The notes beneath the pieces are model-generated. The model saw nothing but the letters and a program-made list of their open reading frames with translations. It was not told the DNA's origin and made no database searches. Below are positions 1 through 9,540 of a stretch of DNA of 57,330 nt, piece after piece (the first letter of the stretch is position 1; each line of letters opens with the position of its first letter). The stretch is from Symsagittifera roscoffensis (Eukaryota; Xenacoelomorpha; Acoela; Convolutidae): NCBI RefSeq assembly GCF_963678635.1, contig NW_026971713.1, positions 1 to 57,330 on the forward strand. The letters run 5' to 3'. A program made the translations under genes and the position numbers.

Positions 1-487
1 ATCACTTAGCTTCGGTATCCTCGATTTGTCTAGACTCATCTTGATCTCTTACTTTCTACTGTTCACTCGCTAGATCCGCTTGCTACCGTATTTGTTGTCT
101 AACAACAAATCATAATAACACAACACGATAATGTCCAAAAATCTTAAGTAACAATTGACCCTGAATCTTTTTGTTTGATCACAGTACAGCGTATTTCTAA
201 TTTCCGCATAGCAATGAAATATTGGTTGTTGAATAAATTGCTAGCACAGTCTGATGATGTCAAGATATATAAAAGATCTCACTACCCTTAATCGAGAACA
301 TTTTAAAAACACTATCCAATCGCGCTCACTAAAAAGCACTCACTACCCAATCGAGAAGAATCAAAATAACCAAAAAAAAATTTGTTCAACTTGAAGAAGA
401 AGGAATCACAAAATATATGTGTGCTGTGCTGCGACTGGTCTGACGCAATTTAATATTTGAACTGGTTGCTAAAGAAAGAACTTTCCC
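1..487. other. Flank with no recognisable gene
   Basis: No coding frame or RNA gene is visible. The stretch has a short direct repeat, CTCACTACCC followed shortly by ATCGAGAA, near 278-300 and again near 339-358. It lies just outside the proposed end of the 3' LTR of the minus-strand retroelement, so it may be the insertion-site flank. The second LTR is missing, so no target-site duplication could be tested. Confidence 0.4.
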
Positions 488-1988
488 TGTATATAGGATT
501 ATGTTGAAATAAGACGAGTTTTTGGTAGATCCAACTGACATGGATCAAAGTTTCAACGTCCGATAGAAACTAACGGTGTACTTAAGCTTCCAACGTAAGC
601 GGACGGCTGTTACATAATGTTTTTATGGCGCTATTGGGTGTTTAACGACATTATGAAACGGGATTGAACCCATTTGACACAGCTCCGGAATACATTTCCA
701 TTCTCGAATTCCATTGGTACTGCTCAACTGGAGCGTGTCCACCTTCTGGTCGCACCGTGATAAATTTTAGGTAAACTTGTGAAAATATTTCTCGGTGCGC
801 TTTCGGATTCGAGGCTTAGCTTACCCAGTATGGGGGGCCACTAGAGAAACAAAAAATCTGTTAAAAGACATAAAGTGAAACAAAAAACAAAAAGGGGAAA
901 AACTTTAAAGAAAAACCAGAAAGAAAGTAGAAAATCCATAGTGACTTTAATTTTCAGATTAGATGGATAGGACTCTTATAATAGTAGGTAGTATACTAAA
1001 ACTGTTTTACATTAAGAGCGATCGTTTCGAGCGAAATAGCAGTATTTTTCAGGTGCCCGAGAGAAGGGGCTTTGAAAGCAGTTTCAGATAGCCCTGCAAC
1101 CTTGGATAAAAACTGGGAGACTTCACAGGAAAAGGTGACCAGTTGGCTAGTAAAGCGGTTCAGAGCACTGAAATTCTAGGAATCAAGAAAGGACACTACT
1201 GAGAAGAGTCTGCCAGATGTGTGACCAGTGCAGTGTGACTACTGGATGAGATCGTTATCATCCAATTTATACTCAAGGAAATATGTATAAAAGTGACAAA
1301 GCGGCACCCTACATTTTTGACATGAGCAAAAGTTTTTACTTGAGCAGAGATTGGAAACAGGTTCTACGGGATTTCTCTCGAGTAGGTTGGCACCCATTGC
1401 GCTTGAAGTGTTTTTTAATTAAGCGCGGGGCTATAAAGGGGGAGGTTAGACAGGTGGGTTGGTTAGAATAAAGGTTGTGGTTGAAAATTGCATAAAAGGG
1501 GCCTTATAACTGTAAGCAAACAATCGGCTTCGTCTATTCGGTTGCATTACATTAACCAGAGTCAGGACTGACCACAATTAAGACACGAATTAAGAGTAGA
1601 AACGCGAAGGTACCCCATAAAGAACTCCAGATAGTAGTCTGGCCGGATCGGGTGGGGGTATCGGAGATAAAATGTTATTTAGAAACCATGAAGGTAAATT
1701 GTCCCATATCCATATCAGTAGTTGAGTTATCGCGTGAAAACCAGGTACCAGACAATTTTTTCGGATTGAAAGTTTTGTCATGGTAGATATAACGCATTTA
1801 ATTTGAGATTTTATAACATTTTTGAGCTTTTACTTCGTCGGACTCAAAAAATTGGAATTTTTTTTCAAACAATCCGACTAACTTTGAATAACTTTCACAA
1901 TAACCTGACGTAGGAACCCGATTTAAACCCGATTTAAATAGCAGCCCAACACTTGGGTTTTTGGGGGTCCTGGGAAGCTAAATCAACA
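488..1988 (-). repeat. 3' LTR of element 1
   Basis: In element orientation it starts TGTTGATTTAGC at 1988 and ends TATACA at 488, giving TG...CA termini and about 1.5 kb. The upstream boundary is supported by the copy at 2441-3145, which starts with the same bases. The whole stretch aligns in inverse orientation with 12883-14807, the 5' LTR of element 2. Shared stretches include TGTCTGGTACCTG with TTCACGCG, the block around GGAACAGGTTCTACGG, and GGATCAAAGTT near the far end. The distal boundary at 488 is inferred from where that alignment fades. Confidence 0.7.
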
Positions 1989-2081
1989 TCCAAACGCTAG
2001 AGCATTAAAAAAAAGCATCATTCTCGTTAAAGCATCATTAAGTCTCGTTGCCATCATTCTTCTCTCTGGTGCCTTTCTCGC

Positions 2082-2440
2082 TCACTTCGCATGATGGCTC
2101 TGCCAATAGGTAATCAAGTCTTCCATGTTCTGCGGTACACACCAGTCTTCCGCAGATGGGACGGGAGATTTCAGATTTTCATAGTGCGCTTCACGCCCTG
2201 TACTCAAGCAATAGAACCGTCCCTGCTGATTTACCTCCGTTATCATGAATGGTCCTCGCCATTTCTTTAGTAGCTTCTTCGTCTCTTTCGGAGGTATGAG
2301 ATTCTGGAACACCCAGACATTTTGTCCCGCTGCATACGGTTTCGCTTGAAGTATCTTCTTATCGTACTTCTTCCGCTGCCTCATTTGTGCTTGCGCCGTA
2401 TTCCTCCTGCAGAGCATGTTTAGCTCCTGTTGTCTCCTGA
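2082..2440 (-). pseudogene. Duplicated C-terminal fragment of integrase
   Basis: This repeats the last ~115 residues of the integrase at 3240-4835, including the GPF motif of the GPY/F module and the terminal TYWQSHHAK. The open frame runs a few codons upstream into LTR sequence, so its apparent start is an artefact of the duplication junction at 2440/2441. It has no zinc-binding or DDE residues and should have no function. Confidence 0.85.
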
Positions 2441-3145
2441 TGTATAAAAGTGACAAAGCGGCACCCTACATTTTTGACATGAGCAAAAGTTTTTACTTGA
2501 GCAGAGATTGGAAACAGGTTCTACGGGATTTCTCTCGTGTAGGTCGGCACCCATTGCGCTTGAAGTGTTTTTTGATTAAGTGCGGGGCTATAAAGGGGGA
2601 GCTTAGACAGGTGGGTTGGTTAGAATAAAAGTTGTGGTTGAAAATTGCAAAAAAGGGGCCTTATAACTGTAAGCAAACAATCGGCTTCGTCTATTCGGTT
2701 GCATTACATTAACCAGAGTCAGGACTGACCACAATTAAGACACGAATTAAGAGTAGAAACGCGAAGGTACCCCATAAAGAACTCCAGATAGTAGTCTGGC
2801 CGGATCGGGTGGGGTATCGGAGATAAAATGTTATTTAGAAACCATGAATGTAAATAGTCCCATATCCATATCAGTAGTTGAGTTATCGCGTGAAAACCAG
2901 GTACCAGACAATTTTTTCGGATTGAAAGGTTTGTCATGGTAGATATAACGCATTTAACTTGAGATTTTATAACATTTTTGAGCTTTTACTTCATCGGACT
3001 TCAAAAAATTGGAATTTTTTTTCAAACAATCCGACTAACTTTGAATAACTTTCAAAATAACCTGGCGTAGGAACCCGATTTAAACCCGATTTAAATAGGT
3101 GCCCAACACTTGGGTTTTTGGGGGTCCTGGGAAGCTAAATCAACA
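2441..3145 (-). repeat. Partial LTR copy (first 705 bp)
   Basis: Begins TGTTGATTTAGC at 3145 and is cut at 2441, where it abuts a fragment of integrase. It matches 1284-1988 almost base for base. The terminal TG/CA look at 2441 is misleading: the full LTR continues beyond the equivalent point at 1284 to about 488. Confidence 0.8.
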
Positions 3146-3239
3146 GCCTTACGCTAGAGCATTGAAAAAAAAGCATCATTCTCGTTAAAGCATCATTAAG
3201 TCTCGTTGCCATCATTCTTCTCTCTGGTGCCTTTCTCGT

Positions 3240-4835
3240 TCACTTCGCATGATGGCTCTGCCAATAGGTAATCAAGTCTTCCATGTTCTGCGGTACACAC
3301 CAGTCTTCCGGAGATGGGACGGGAGATTTCAGATTTTCATAGTGCGCTGCACGCCCTGTACTCAAGCAATAGAACCGTCCCTGCTGATTTACCTCCGTTA
3401 TCATGAATGGTCCCCGCCATTTCTTTAGTAGCTTCTTCATCTCTTTCGGAGGTATGAGATTCTGGAACACCCAGACATATTGTCCCGCTGCATACGGTTT
3501 CGCTTGAAGTATCTTCTTATCGTACTTCTTCCGCTGCCTCATTTGTGCTTGCGCCGTATTCCTCCTGCAGAGCATGTTTAGCTCCTGTTGTCTCCTGACC
3601 GCTTCTTTCACATAAGATTGAGGCGGCATCTTTTTCCCTTCGTACTCTGGGTAAAAGAATGTTAGGCGCATCGCTCTTTCCCTGCCTGTCAACATCATGA
3701 AGGAACTGATTCCTGTTGTCGAGTGTTGCGTGCTGCTATACGCCCCTAACACTTGCGGCAGATACTTATCGGAAATCGTCATGTATCTCGAGCAATACAC
3801 CCTGAGCATGTTCACCAGCATTCTGTTTTGTCTCTCAACTAGTCCGTTAGTCTGAGGATGGTAAGTGGTTGAATGTGCTTGAGCAATGTGCGACCTCCTC
3901 ATCAACTCTTTCGTTAAGTCCCCAACGAAGACTTTTCCGTTGTCTGACTGAAATGTCATTGGACAAACATATCGTGATATGCAATGTGTTATTAAATGGT
4001 CACAAGTCTCCTCCGCTGGGGATGTTTGACATGGCACCGCTCTTGCCAACTTCGTGAAGTGGTCTATTAAGACCAGTATTTGATTGTATCCCGAGTCTGT
4101 CATGCAGATATTCTGAATGTCTATCTGCACAACTTCGCTAAACTCCGAGCTCTCAACGGACTTGAGTGGAAACTTCATCTTTCTCGGGTCTTTTAGTCGT
4201 AAACACGCCAGGCATGCGTTCACCCACCTTTCACAAGCCTTTCTTAACCCTGGCCAGTCAAACCTGTGTAGTATACTTTGATGTACTTTTTCTATCCCCT
4301 GATCTCCCATCTGGTGGTGCGATCTGAATAACACTTCTGTCTGGTACAGCTGTGGTAGTAAGATGAGGTTATGCCTAAGTAGTACTTTTCTCTCCTTGTA
4401 GAACTGCCTCAAGATTTTGTAACTGTCTTCCTCCAGATCCCCTTTTTCCTTGACTCCTGTCTGAATCCATTTGGAGAGATTGCTGGTCATCTTGTCATTC
4501 TTCTGAGCTCGTATCAGATCTGACAGCCTGTATCTCGCCTTGATGTGTTCCTTCAATGCCATTATTTGACCATTCATTTCTCCACCACTGTAGATGTCAT
4601 CCTTCAGTTTGACGCAAACTATCCTTCTCAAGATTTTCCGGTCATCATCAGGCACCAGGTTTGTTCTGACATTTGAATTCCACGATAGCTCCCTGAACGG
4701 TTTCCTTGATATTGCAATTTTCTCAAGTTCTTCACCTCCGCACACCTCTTGATGATCCAAATTGTATGTTCCTGAGGAAGGGTCAGTTTGTAGTTCCCTG
4801 TCACGGTGGCTCATTTTCTCTTCTGCCAATATCAT
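3240..4835 (-). CDS. Ty3/gypsy integrase, 531 codons, catalytic triad intact
   Basis: A DDE integrase that would insert element cDNA into the genome. Residues 173-211 form the N-terminal HHCC zinc module (HH near 173, His near 185-190, Cys208, Cys211). The core has Asp239 (QIDIQ), Asp298 (SDNG) and Glu334 (GLVERQNR); 35 residues separate the last two, the classic D,D-35-E spacing. A GPY/F module is visible as WRGPF near 473-477. It is the longest intact frame of element 1. In the full element it would be part of a Pol polyprotein, so the apparent ATG is probably internal. The C-terminus is frameshifted relative to element 2: another frame continues as EPSC-EVNEKGTREK. Expression is doubtful because upstream Pol is broken. 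Confidence 0.85.
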   Translation of the reverse strand: MILAEEKMSHRDRELQTDPSSGTYNLDHQEVCGGEELEKIAISRKPFRELSWNSNVRTNLVPDDDRKILRRIVCVKLKDDIYSGGEMNGQIMALKEHIKARYRLSDLIRAQKNDKMTSNLSKWIQTGVKEKGDLEEDSYKILRQFYKERKVLLRHNLILLPQLYQTEVLFRSHHQMGDQGIEKVHQSILHRFDWPGLRKACERWVNACLACLRLKDPRKMKFPLKSVESSEFSEVVQIDIQNICMTDSGYNQILVLIDHFTKLARAVPCQTSPAEETCDHLITHCISRYVCPMTFQSDNGKVFVGDLTKELMRRSHIAQAHSTTYHPQTNGLVERQNRMLVNMLRVYCSRYMTISDKYLPQVLGAYSSTQHSTTGISSFMMLTGRERAMRLTFFYPEYEGKKMPPQSYVKEAVRRQQELNMLCRRNTAQAQMRQRKKYDKKILQAKPYAAGQYVWVFQNLIPPKEMKKLLKKWRGPFMITEVNQQGRFYCLSTGRAAHYENLKSPVPSPEDWCVPQNMEDLITYWQSHHAK

Positions 4836-5002
4836 GCATAGACTATCCTGATCATTGCTGCTCGTCTCCGAGTCTTCATCCCATTCATCGGACTCCCGGC
4901 CAATTTCTCTTCTTCAGCCTCTTCTTCTGATGTGGCCCACTCCCCGGACTCTTGGCCGAAACCAAGGTGTTCGGCCCCTTCGTTAAATGTCACGTTCTTC
5001 TT

Positions 5003-5446
5003 TCAAACCATGGTCCGCCTTAGTATCTCTTCCGGGATCTTCTCTACAGATGACTGCACGACATCCTTGCCATCGAGTTGATTTTCTTTCAACGAGTCCT
5101 CGCCATACGCTGCCTCATCTCTTCTCAGTATTGAGACTTCTGGTTCGTCTTTATCATTGGTCTGGACAACCAGTCTATCGTCTGCTAAACCCTCAAGTAA
5201 TCTCCTCAGATCCTCACCTATCTTCACACTTCCCGTCTCTACCTGCTTGAGATTGTAACGTTTCGCCTTTAGTGTTTCTCTCACTATTTTTGACTTCAGC
5301 ATTACTTCCATTGACATCCCTCCGTTTTTCTTCAAGATTGTACTCTCTGGCTGCTTCTCTGGCAATTCGGGATGATCATCTATTGGTTTACCTGACATGT
5401 CGAGCCATCTTGTGAGTGGTAGGCTGTCGTATGTCTCTTTGTCCAT
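5003..5446 (-). pseudogene. Pol spacer between RNase H and integrase
   Basis: A 147-codon frame rich in charged residues with no recognised catalytic motif. It lies between RNase H (with which it overlaps in another frame) and the integrase frame. It aligns with the same position in element 2 (17446-17940): both have a GGM/SGMxMExxLKSKxVxExLKA block and a following V-E-x-IPE-x-I-L-x-x-T motif. It is therefore an authentic conserved linker of this family rather than random reading frame. It is separated by frameshifts from the neighbouring domains. Confidence 0.65.
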
Positions 5447-6161
5447 AAAGGAGAAGCCATCTTTGATTTCTGGTTTGTCCGCCTCCCTGCCATTCGTAGA
5501 ATTCTGTCTTCTTACTCAAGCTATCGGCCTTTTGATGTTTGTCCTTTATTCTGTGTTCGATGACCATATTGTAGCCATACAAGCGAACTATCCATCTCCG
5601 AATGTAGCTCTGATCCATAGAGTACGTTTTCAACCAGCTTAGTGCTTTTTTGTCGACCTGTAACTTGAATGGTTCGCTACATAGGTACGCCCTGTATTTC
5701 TCAACAAAGGTGACTACCGCAAACATTTCTGCCTTGGGCGCGCCGTACTTCATTTCTGTATCACTCAAGATTTTGCTCCCGTATGCTATCGGTCTCAAGA
5801 CTGTCTTCCCGTTCCATTCCTGCTCTTGATGGAATATGCCCGAGATTGCTACCACTAACGCATCCGTATCCAGCACGTATATCCCTTTTTCCGTCGGCTT
5901 ACATAGCACAAGTGCTTCACACAACTCCTTCTTTATCCGCTGGAATGACTCTTCCGCTGCGTTGTTCCACATGAATTTCTTGCCCTTGTGCCTCATGAGC
6001 TGCTGCATCGGGTACACTTTGTCCGCATAGCCCTTAATAAATTCCCTGTAATAATTCGCGAAACCCAAGAAGCTCATCAATTGATGTTGCATTTTTAGTG
6101 ATTTCCAAGTCAGCGCCGCTTCTACTGAGTCTGGGTCTGGTCTGATGCCATGTTTATCCAC
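5388..6161 (-). CDS. RT connection and RNase H domain
   Basis: A 257-codon frame. It opens with the RT C-terminal block (MSFLGFANYYREFIKGYA, typical of Ty3/gypsy) and continues into RNase H, which degrades the RNA strand of the RNA:DNA hybrid. Candidate acidic residues are the Asp in VLDTDA (near 97-99), Glu in APKAEMF, Asp in QVDKKAL and Asp in KADSLS. Typical elements have DTDAS; here Ser is replaced by Leu. The frame starts at a frameshift inside the RT palm/thumb, so it is a broken part of Pol rather than a separate gene. Confidence 0.75.
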   Translation of the reverse strand: MDKHGIRPDPDSVEAALTWKSLKMQHQLMSFLGFANYYREFIKGYADKVYPMQQLMRHKGKKFMWNNAAEESFQRIKKELCEALVLCKPTEKGIYVLDTDALVVAISGIFHQEQEWNGKTVLRPIAYGSKILSDTEMKYGAPKAEMFAVVTFVEKYRAYLCSEPFKLQVDKKALSWLKTYSMDQSYIRRWIVRLYGYNMVIEHRIKDKHQKADSLSKKTEFYEWQGGGQTRNQRWLLLYGQRDIRQPTTHKMARHVR

Positions 6162-6229
6162 ATCCTCCCCAGGTACTTAATTGAGTCCTTGAGTATCTCG
6201 CACTTTGATTGCTTGCATTTTAGACCTGC

Positions 6230-7008
6230 TCTTTTCATGCAGGCGAACACCTCATCTAGTCGCTCGATGTGGTCCTATAGTGTAGGTGTTGCTATTACCA
6301 CGTTGTCCACGTAGCAGATCACCAGGTTGCCATTTTTCTTCGTTACACTTGTCAATGCGTGTGCCATCAATCGTTGAAACGTAGCCGTGGCGTTGCAAAG
6401 GCCAAATGGGATCCTCTTCTATTGAAACAATCCTAGATCGCAAGCAAGCCCTGTTTTGTCCCTGTCCTGCTTCCTCAGTGGTGGGACTTGCAAAAAGCCG
6501 AACCTAAATCAAGTGTTGTGAAAGATGTTGTGTCGCCTAATTTTGAGAGGCTCTGATCGATCCTAGGTATGGGATAGGCATCCTTCACGGTGACGGAGTT
6601 CAGATATCGAAAGTCACAACAGAACCTTAGTTGGTCGCCTTTCTTCTTAGCCATCACTACTCCACACGCCCACGGTGACTTCGATGGTTCTATCATATCA
6701 TACTCTAGTAGGGTTTCAATTTCCTTTCTACATGCATCCGATTTGTTAGGGGTCATACGCCTCGCCCCCTCCCTGTGTGGTACCGCCGATTCCTCAAGCT
6801 CTATCTCGTGTTCCACAAAGTTACAACATCCGATGTCTGCTTTATGTTCCGAAAAAACATCCTCGTTCCGATCTAATACGTCTTTGATGGCTTCGAGCTG
6901 TTCATCCGTCACCTTGCCCCTCAAGTGCTCTATTTCTGGTAAAACCGGTTTATCCCTTTCCAATTCCTGTGGGTCTTTCTGCAAAATTCGAACAGCTCGA
7001 AAGTCCAT
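6230..7008 (-). pseudogene. Reverse transcriptase domain, frameshifted, YVDD altered to YVDN
   Basis: The first 170 codons (7008-6475) show RT motifs in order: SPWACGVVMAKKKG, RFCCDFRYLN, AYPIPRID and FTTLDLGSAF. The frame then shifts, and RT continues to about 6230 with LRKQDRDKTG, FGLCNATATFQR and ICYVDNVVIATP near 6290-6320. The active-site YxDD box reads YVDN, so the second metal-binding Asp is Asn. A further shift near 6165 separates it from the RNase H frame. The protein would have copied element RNA to cDNA. With the altered box and at least two shifts it is inactive. Confidence 0.82.
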
Positions 7009-7027
7009 CGTCTGTCTCTGACTTAAG

Positions 7028-7225
7028 CTATTTCTTAAGACTCGATGATTCTTTATTTTTCTTCAATCTTCTCAAGATACAAATCTTGTCCCTGTGATTA
7101 GGACAATCAAGAACTTCATTCTCTTTTACATTTTCAGCCATTTCATATCGAGTTTTCACAGGTAGAGCGTATCCCAGTTTCCTTTCCCTCTGGATTGTGA
7201 TAGGTATGTCAAGAGTATTCAACAA
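7028..7225 (-). pseudogene. Short Pol segment between protease and RT
   Basis: A 65-codon frame with MLNTLDIPITIQRERKLGYA and a LDCPNHRDKICILRRL stretch. Element 2 has the recognisable equivalent near 15925-16065 (RRILGYALPVKTR-like, then LDCPNHKDE). This is Pol connector sequence between the protease and RT frames, isolated by frameshifts on both sides. No catalytic function can be assigned. Confidence 0.55.
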
Positions 7226-7264
7226 GACGCTGACGCAGAGGCCACTCTTGGTTATCGAGAAGGA

Positions 7265-8137
7265 TCATCCTAAAATAGCAGCACTTTGACTATTTGGTTT
7301 TGGGACTATGCATACTTGTTTGTTGTCACTTAGTTCATTATAATTTTTCATTCGCAAGCTTACTATTGCCGCTTCGTTCGCTTTCAGCCTTACCCACCTA
7401 CTCAAGAATACCGTTGCTTTGCTCTCATTCGTCATTATCAAATTTACCGGTTTAATTACGTACTTCCTTTCCGGGTTCCAAATCCTGAACATCGCATTGT
7501 TTAGATCTATTGTTACATCGAAATTCCTGATGAAGTCTCTGCCTAAAATGAAATGGTCAGACTCATCTAGATTCTCCACCACGAGGAAGTTCATCAAGAA
7601 ATTGCGTTCCCCCAAGTTTAGGGCTATTATTGGTCTTCTGCCTAGTACCCGCAGCGCCCCTTTATTTGCTGCCGACAGCCGTGTTCTCAAATCTATCAAG
7701 TCATCCCTGACGAAGCCTATCCTGTTCCATGTTTCGATTGGTATGACGCTCAAGACTGCTCCTGTGTCCAATAACCCCCGTAGTTGAATCTCCTTCCCAC
7801 TTATGTCTAGCACATGTCCAGACACGTCCGCTTCCGTCCCTATATGCATCGCATCTTCTTCCAACATGGCACAGTGTCCAATCGATCTCACCTTTAGTTC
7901 TTCTCTACTCACGTAGATTTGTCCAGCTAGGTCTTCATCACATGCTACCATTGTCTTCGTGTAGATGTTTATCCCATCTATGTTTAGCATCACCTCATGT
8001 GGACCATATGCTTCCGTGTACCTATTGTCGACGCGAACTGATTTGCTGCTACCCCTCGTGAGTAGTGCCCTCACGGCTCTAGAAGTCGTTTGTGGGCTTA
8101 CTGTACTCAAGTAATCTGCGTACACGTCGATGTGCAT
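7265..8137 (-). CDS. Retroelement aspartic protease region, 290 codons
   Basis: This is the retropepsin-like protease that would mature Gag-Pol. The active-site triad is DTG at residues 124-126 in GLLDTGAVLSVIP. The second conserved block FILGRDFIRNFD lies near residues 200-215 (ILGRDF is the usual ILG-D/N signature). Length exceeds a minimal protease, so the first ~110 residues are Gag-Pol linker. The first 46 codons (8139-8003) are duplicated upstream at 9053-8917, on the other side of an insertion, so the natural frame was probably continuous with gag before that event. Catalytic residues look intact. Confidence 0.8.
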   Translation of the reverse strand: MHIDVYADYLSTVSPQTTSRAVRALLTRGSSKSVRVDNRYTEAYGPHEVMLNIDGINIYTKTMVACDEDLAGQIYVSREELKVRSIGHCAMLEEDAMHIGTEADVSGHVLDISGKEIQLRGLLDTGAVLSVIPIETWNRIGFVRDDLIDLRTRLSAANKGALRVLGRRPIIALNLGERNFLMNFLVVENLDESDHFILGRDFIRNFDVTIDLNNAMFRIWNPERKYVIKPVNLIMTNESKATVFLSRWVRLKANEAAIVSLRMKNYNELSDNKQVCIVPKPNSQSAAILG

Positions 8138-9053
8138 TTATCCAATGTGCATTAATCAAATATGATAATTGAACTGTGATCTCTTAAACATCCCCTACCC
8201 CTCTCTCCCGTCTCACCTCTCGATTTCGCTAATAGGCAAAACTCGTTATTTTGTTCAATATTTGAATAAGCTTAGCCACCAAATTAGTTCTTCGTAGGGG
8301 TGTTGAACTTATACTAGGTACCGAAGGAGGGTGTAGTTGCTTAAGAGATATCTAAACTGTGTGAACATTATTTGAACTGCTGTGTTAGCTCTCTGAGAGT
8401 AATAAGTTTCAGAACTTTTGAGTCCAGCAGCACGTTTTGTTGCTCTCGAGTCGCGATTATTTTGGCCTTGAGATACAAAAAATATCTGTGGAAATTCCAG
8501 CAGAAATCTGCTATTTCTATTGCAGTTAACAGCTTCAGCTGTTTTTCCAGCCACCTGTGCATTTTTGGTTCCCATGCATTCAGCGAGAACACCTCGTCGC
8601 TTGCTTCGTCGTCGGACTCAAGACCTGTCGGTTTGTTGAACACCATCGTTTTGATGTCATCTACAGTATCCACTTCCATATAGAGCAATAGTTTCCTAAT
8701 TTGGTCATCGTTGAAGTTTATATTGAGTAGTTTGAGCCGATGGATTACGCTGTCGAGTTTCAGCTTTTCCAGTTCGTCCAACTCGACTTTGTTAATTGCC
8801 GAAGGAGGAATAGATTTGGTCGGCTTCTGGAAGTACAACTCAAGCGGCGGAATTTCGTTTTCTTTCATGTATTTAACCACTTTGTCGATGATTAAATACA
8901 CGGAAGCATATTCGTACCATATGCTTCCGTGTACCTATTGTCGACGCGAACTGATTTGCTGCTACCCCTGGTGAGTAGTGCCCTCACGGCTCTAGAAGTC
9001 GTTTGTGGGCTTACTGTACTCAAGTAATCTGCGTACACGTCGATGTGCATTTA
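8003..9053. repeat. 137-bp direct repeats bracketing a 0.78-kb insert
   Basis: Bases 8003-8139 and 8917-9053 are near-identical direct repeats of the start of the protease region. They differ by a base or so, for example CCTCGTGAG against CCTGGTGAG. Between them lies foreign sequence 8140-8916. The inner end at 8140 has microhomology: ATGTGCATT occurs twice around 8132-8155. The outer end forms a perfect 14-bp inverted repeat, 8898-8911 with 8919-8932, spacer 7 nt. A 137-bp duplication is far too long for a transposase target-site duplication. Template switching or repair-mediated insertion fits better. Confidence 0.85.
8368..8901 (-). CDS. Uncharacterised 177-codon frame inserted in element 1
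   Basis: A clean frame in an otherwise broken element. It encodes a charged, helix-prone protein: an EIPPLELYFQKP stretch near residue 18, repeated Leu/Ile/Lys helices, an acidic ESDDEASDE patch near residue 95, and an aromatic segment FCWNFHRYFLYLKAK near residues 130-145. No signal peptide or membrane segment is evident. I do not recognise the family. It lies wholly inside the insert 8140-8916 bracketed by 137-bp direct repeats. The frame reads a few codons upstream of the ATG, so the ATG may not be the original start. It could be a captured host exon or retrocopy, or a segment of another mobile element. No poly(A) tail was seen at its 3' end. Confidence 0.5.
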   Translation of the reverse strand: MYLIIDKVVKYMKENEIPPLELYFQKPTKSIPPSAINKVELDELEKLKLDSVIHRLKLLNINFNDDQIRKLLLYMEVDTVDDIKTMVFNKPTGLESDDEASDEVFSLNAWEPKMHRWLEKQLKLLTAIEIADFCWNFHRYFLYLKAKIIATREQQNVLLDSKVLKLITLRELTQQFK

Positions 9054-9540
9054 TGTCTGATCGCTCGGTTCACTCAGGTTTCTTCTTACTTCGTGACCGT
9101 CCACGGTGATTATCGACATTATTCTCGCTCCAATTTTTGTTAAGCCAAATGGTTTTCCCGTCACCATCTTTAGAATGTTGCAACCATCTCCGTTTGTTGC
9201 ATTTTGTGTGGCCTCCCGCACCGGTATTGTTCTGCAGAGTGTCTGATTCAGTTTCTGCTTCTATATCTCCTGCCTCAGTCGTTTCTCGATTTCTTTCGTG
9301 GCCAAGTCTTGCTTTACTTTGTTGATCGCTTCTGCAGCAGCCTTCTCGTAGTTTATCTTCAATGAGTTCCCAACCTCGGATTCCATTGCACTTCTGACTT
9401 GCGTTACCACTTTTTCACCGTCTTTGTTGGTAATTCCCCGCTCGCTGCCTCTGTTTTCTTCAAATCGATTTCGGCTTATCTGTTCCTCGTGTTCTGCACC
9501 GCAGTCAGCGCTAATTTATGCTTGGGAAGAGTCTGATTCT
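9054..9540 (-). pseudogene. Degenerate gag-protease junction
   Basis: About 490 bp between the zinc-knuckle end of gag and the duplicated start of the protease region. All frames have several stops. Short Lys/Glu-rich stretches suggest decayed gag C-terminal coding sequence, but no motif can be assigned. Confidence 0.4.

Larger units (their letters stand above)
1284..3598. repeat. 1157-bp direct tandem duplication across the integrase/LTR junction
   Basis: Bases 1284-2440 and 2441-3598 are nearly identical copies differing by scattered substitutions and single-base indels. Each contains the last ~120 codons of integrase, a short 3' untranslated stretch and the first 705 bp of the LTR. The breakpoints fall inside integrase (just after CTCCTGA) and inside the LTR (TGTATAAAAG), not at LTR ends. 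It is therefore a simple tandem segmental duplication rather than a nested insertion. Confidence 0.88.

Noticed and set aside
2441-3145. A complete 705-bp LTR with TG...CA ends
   Set aside because: The homologous LTR copies at 488-1988 and 12883-14807 continue well past this point; the end is a tandem-duplication breakpoint.
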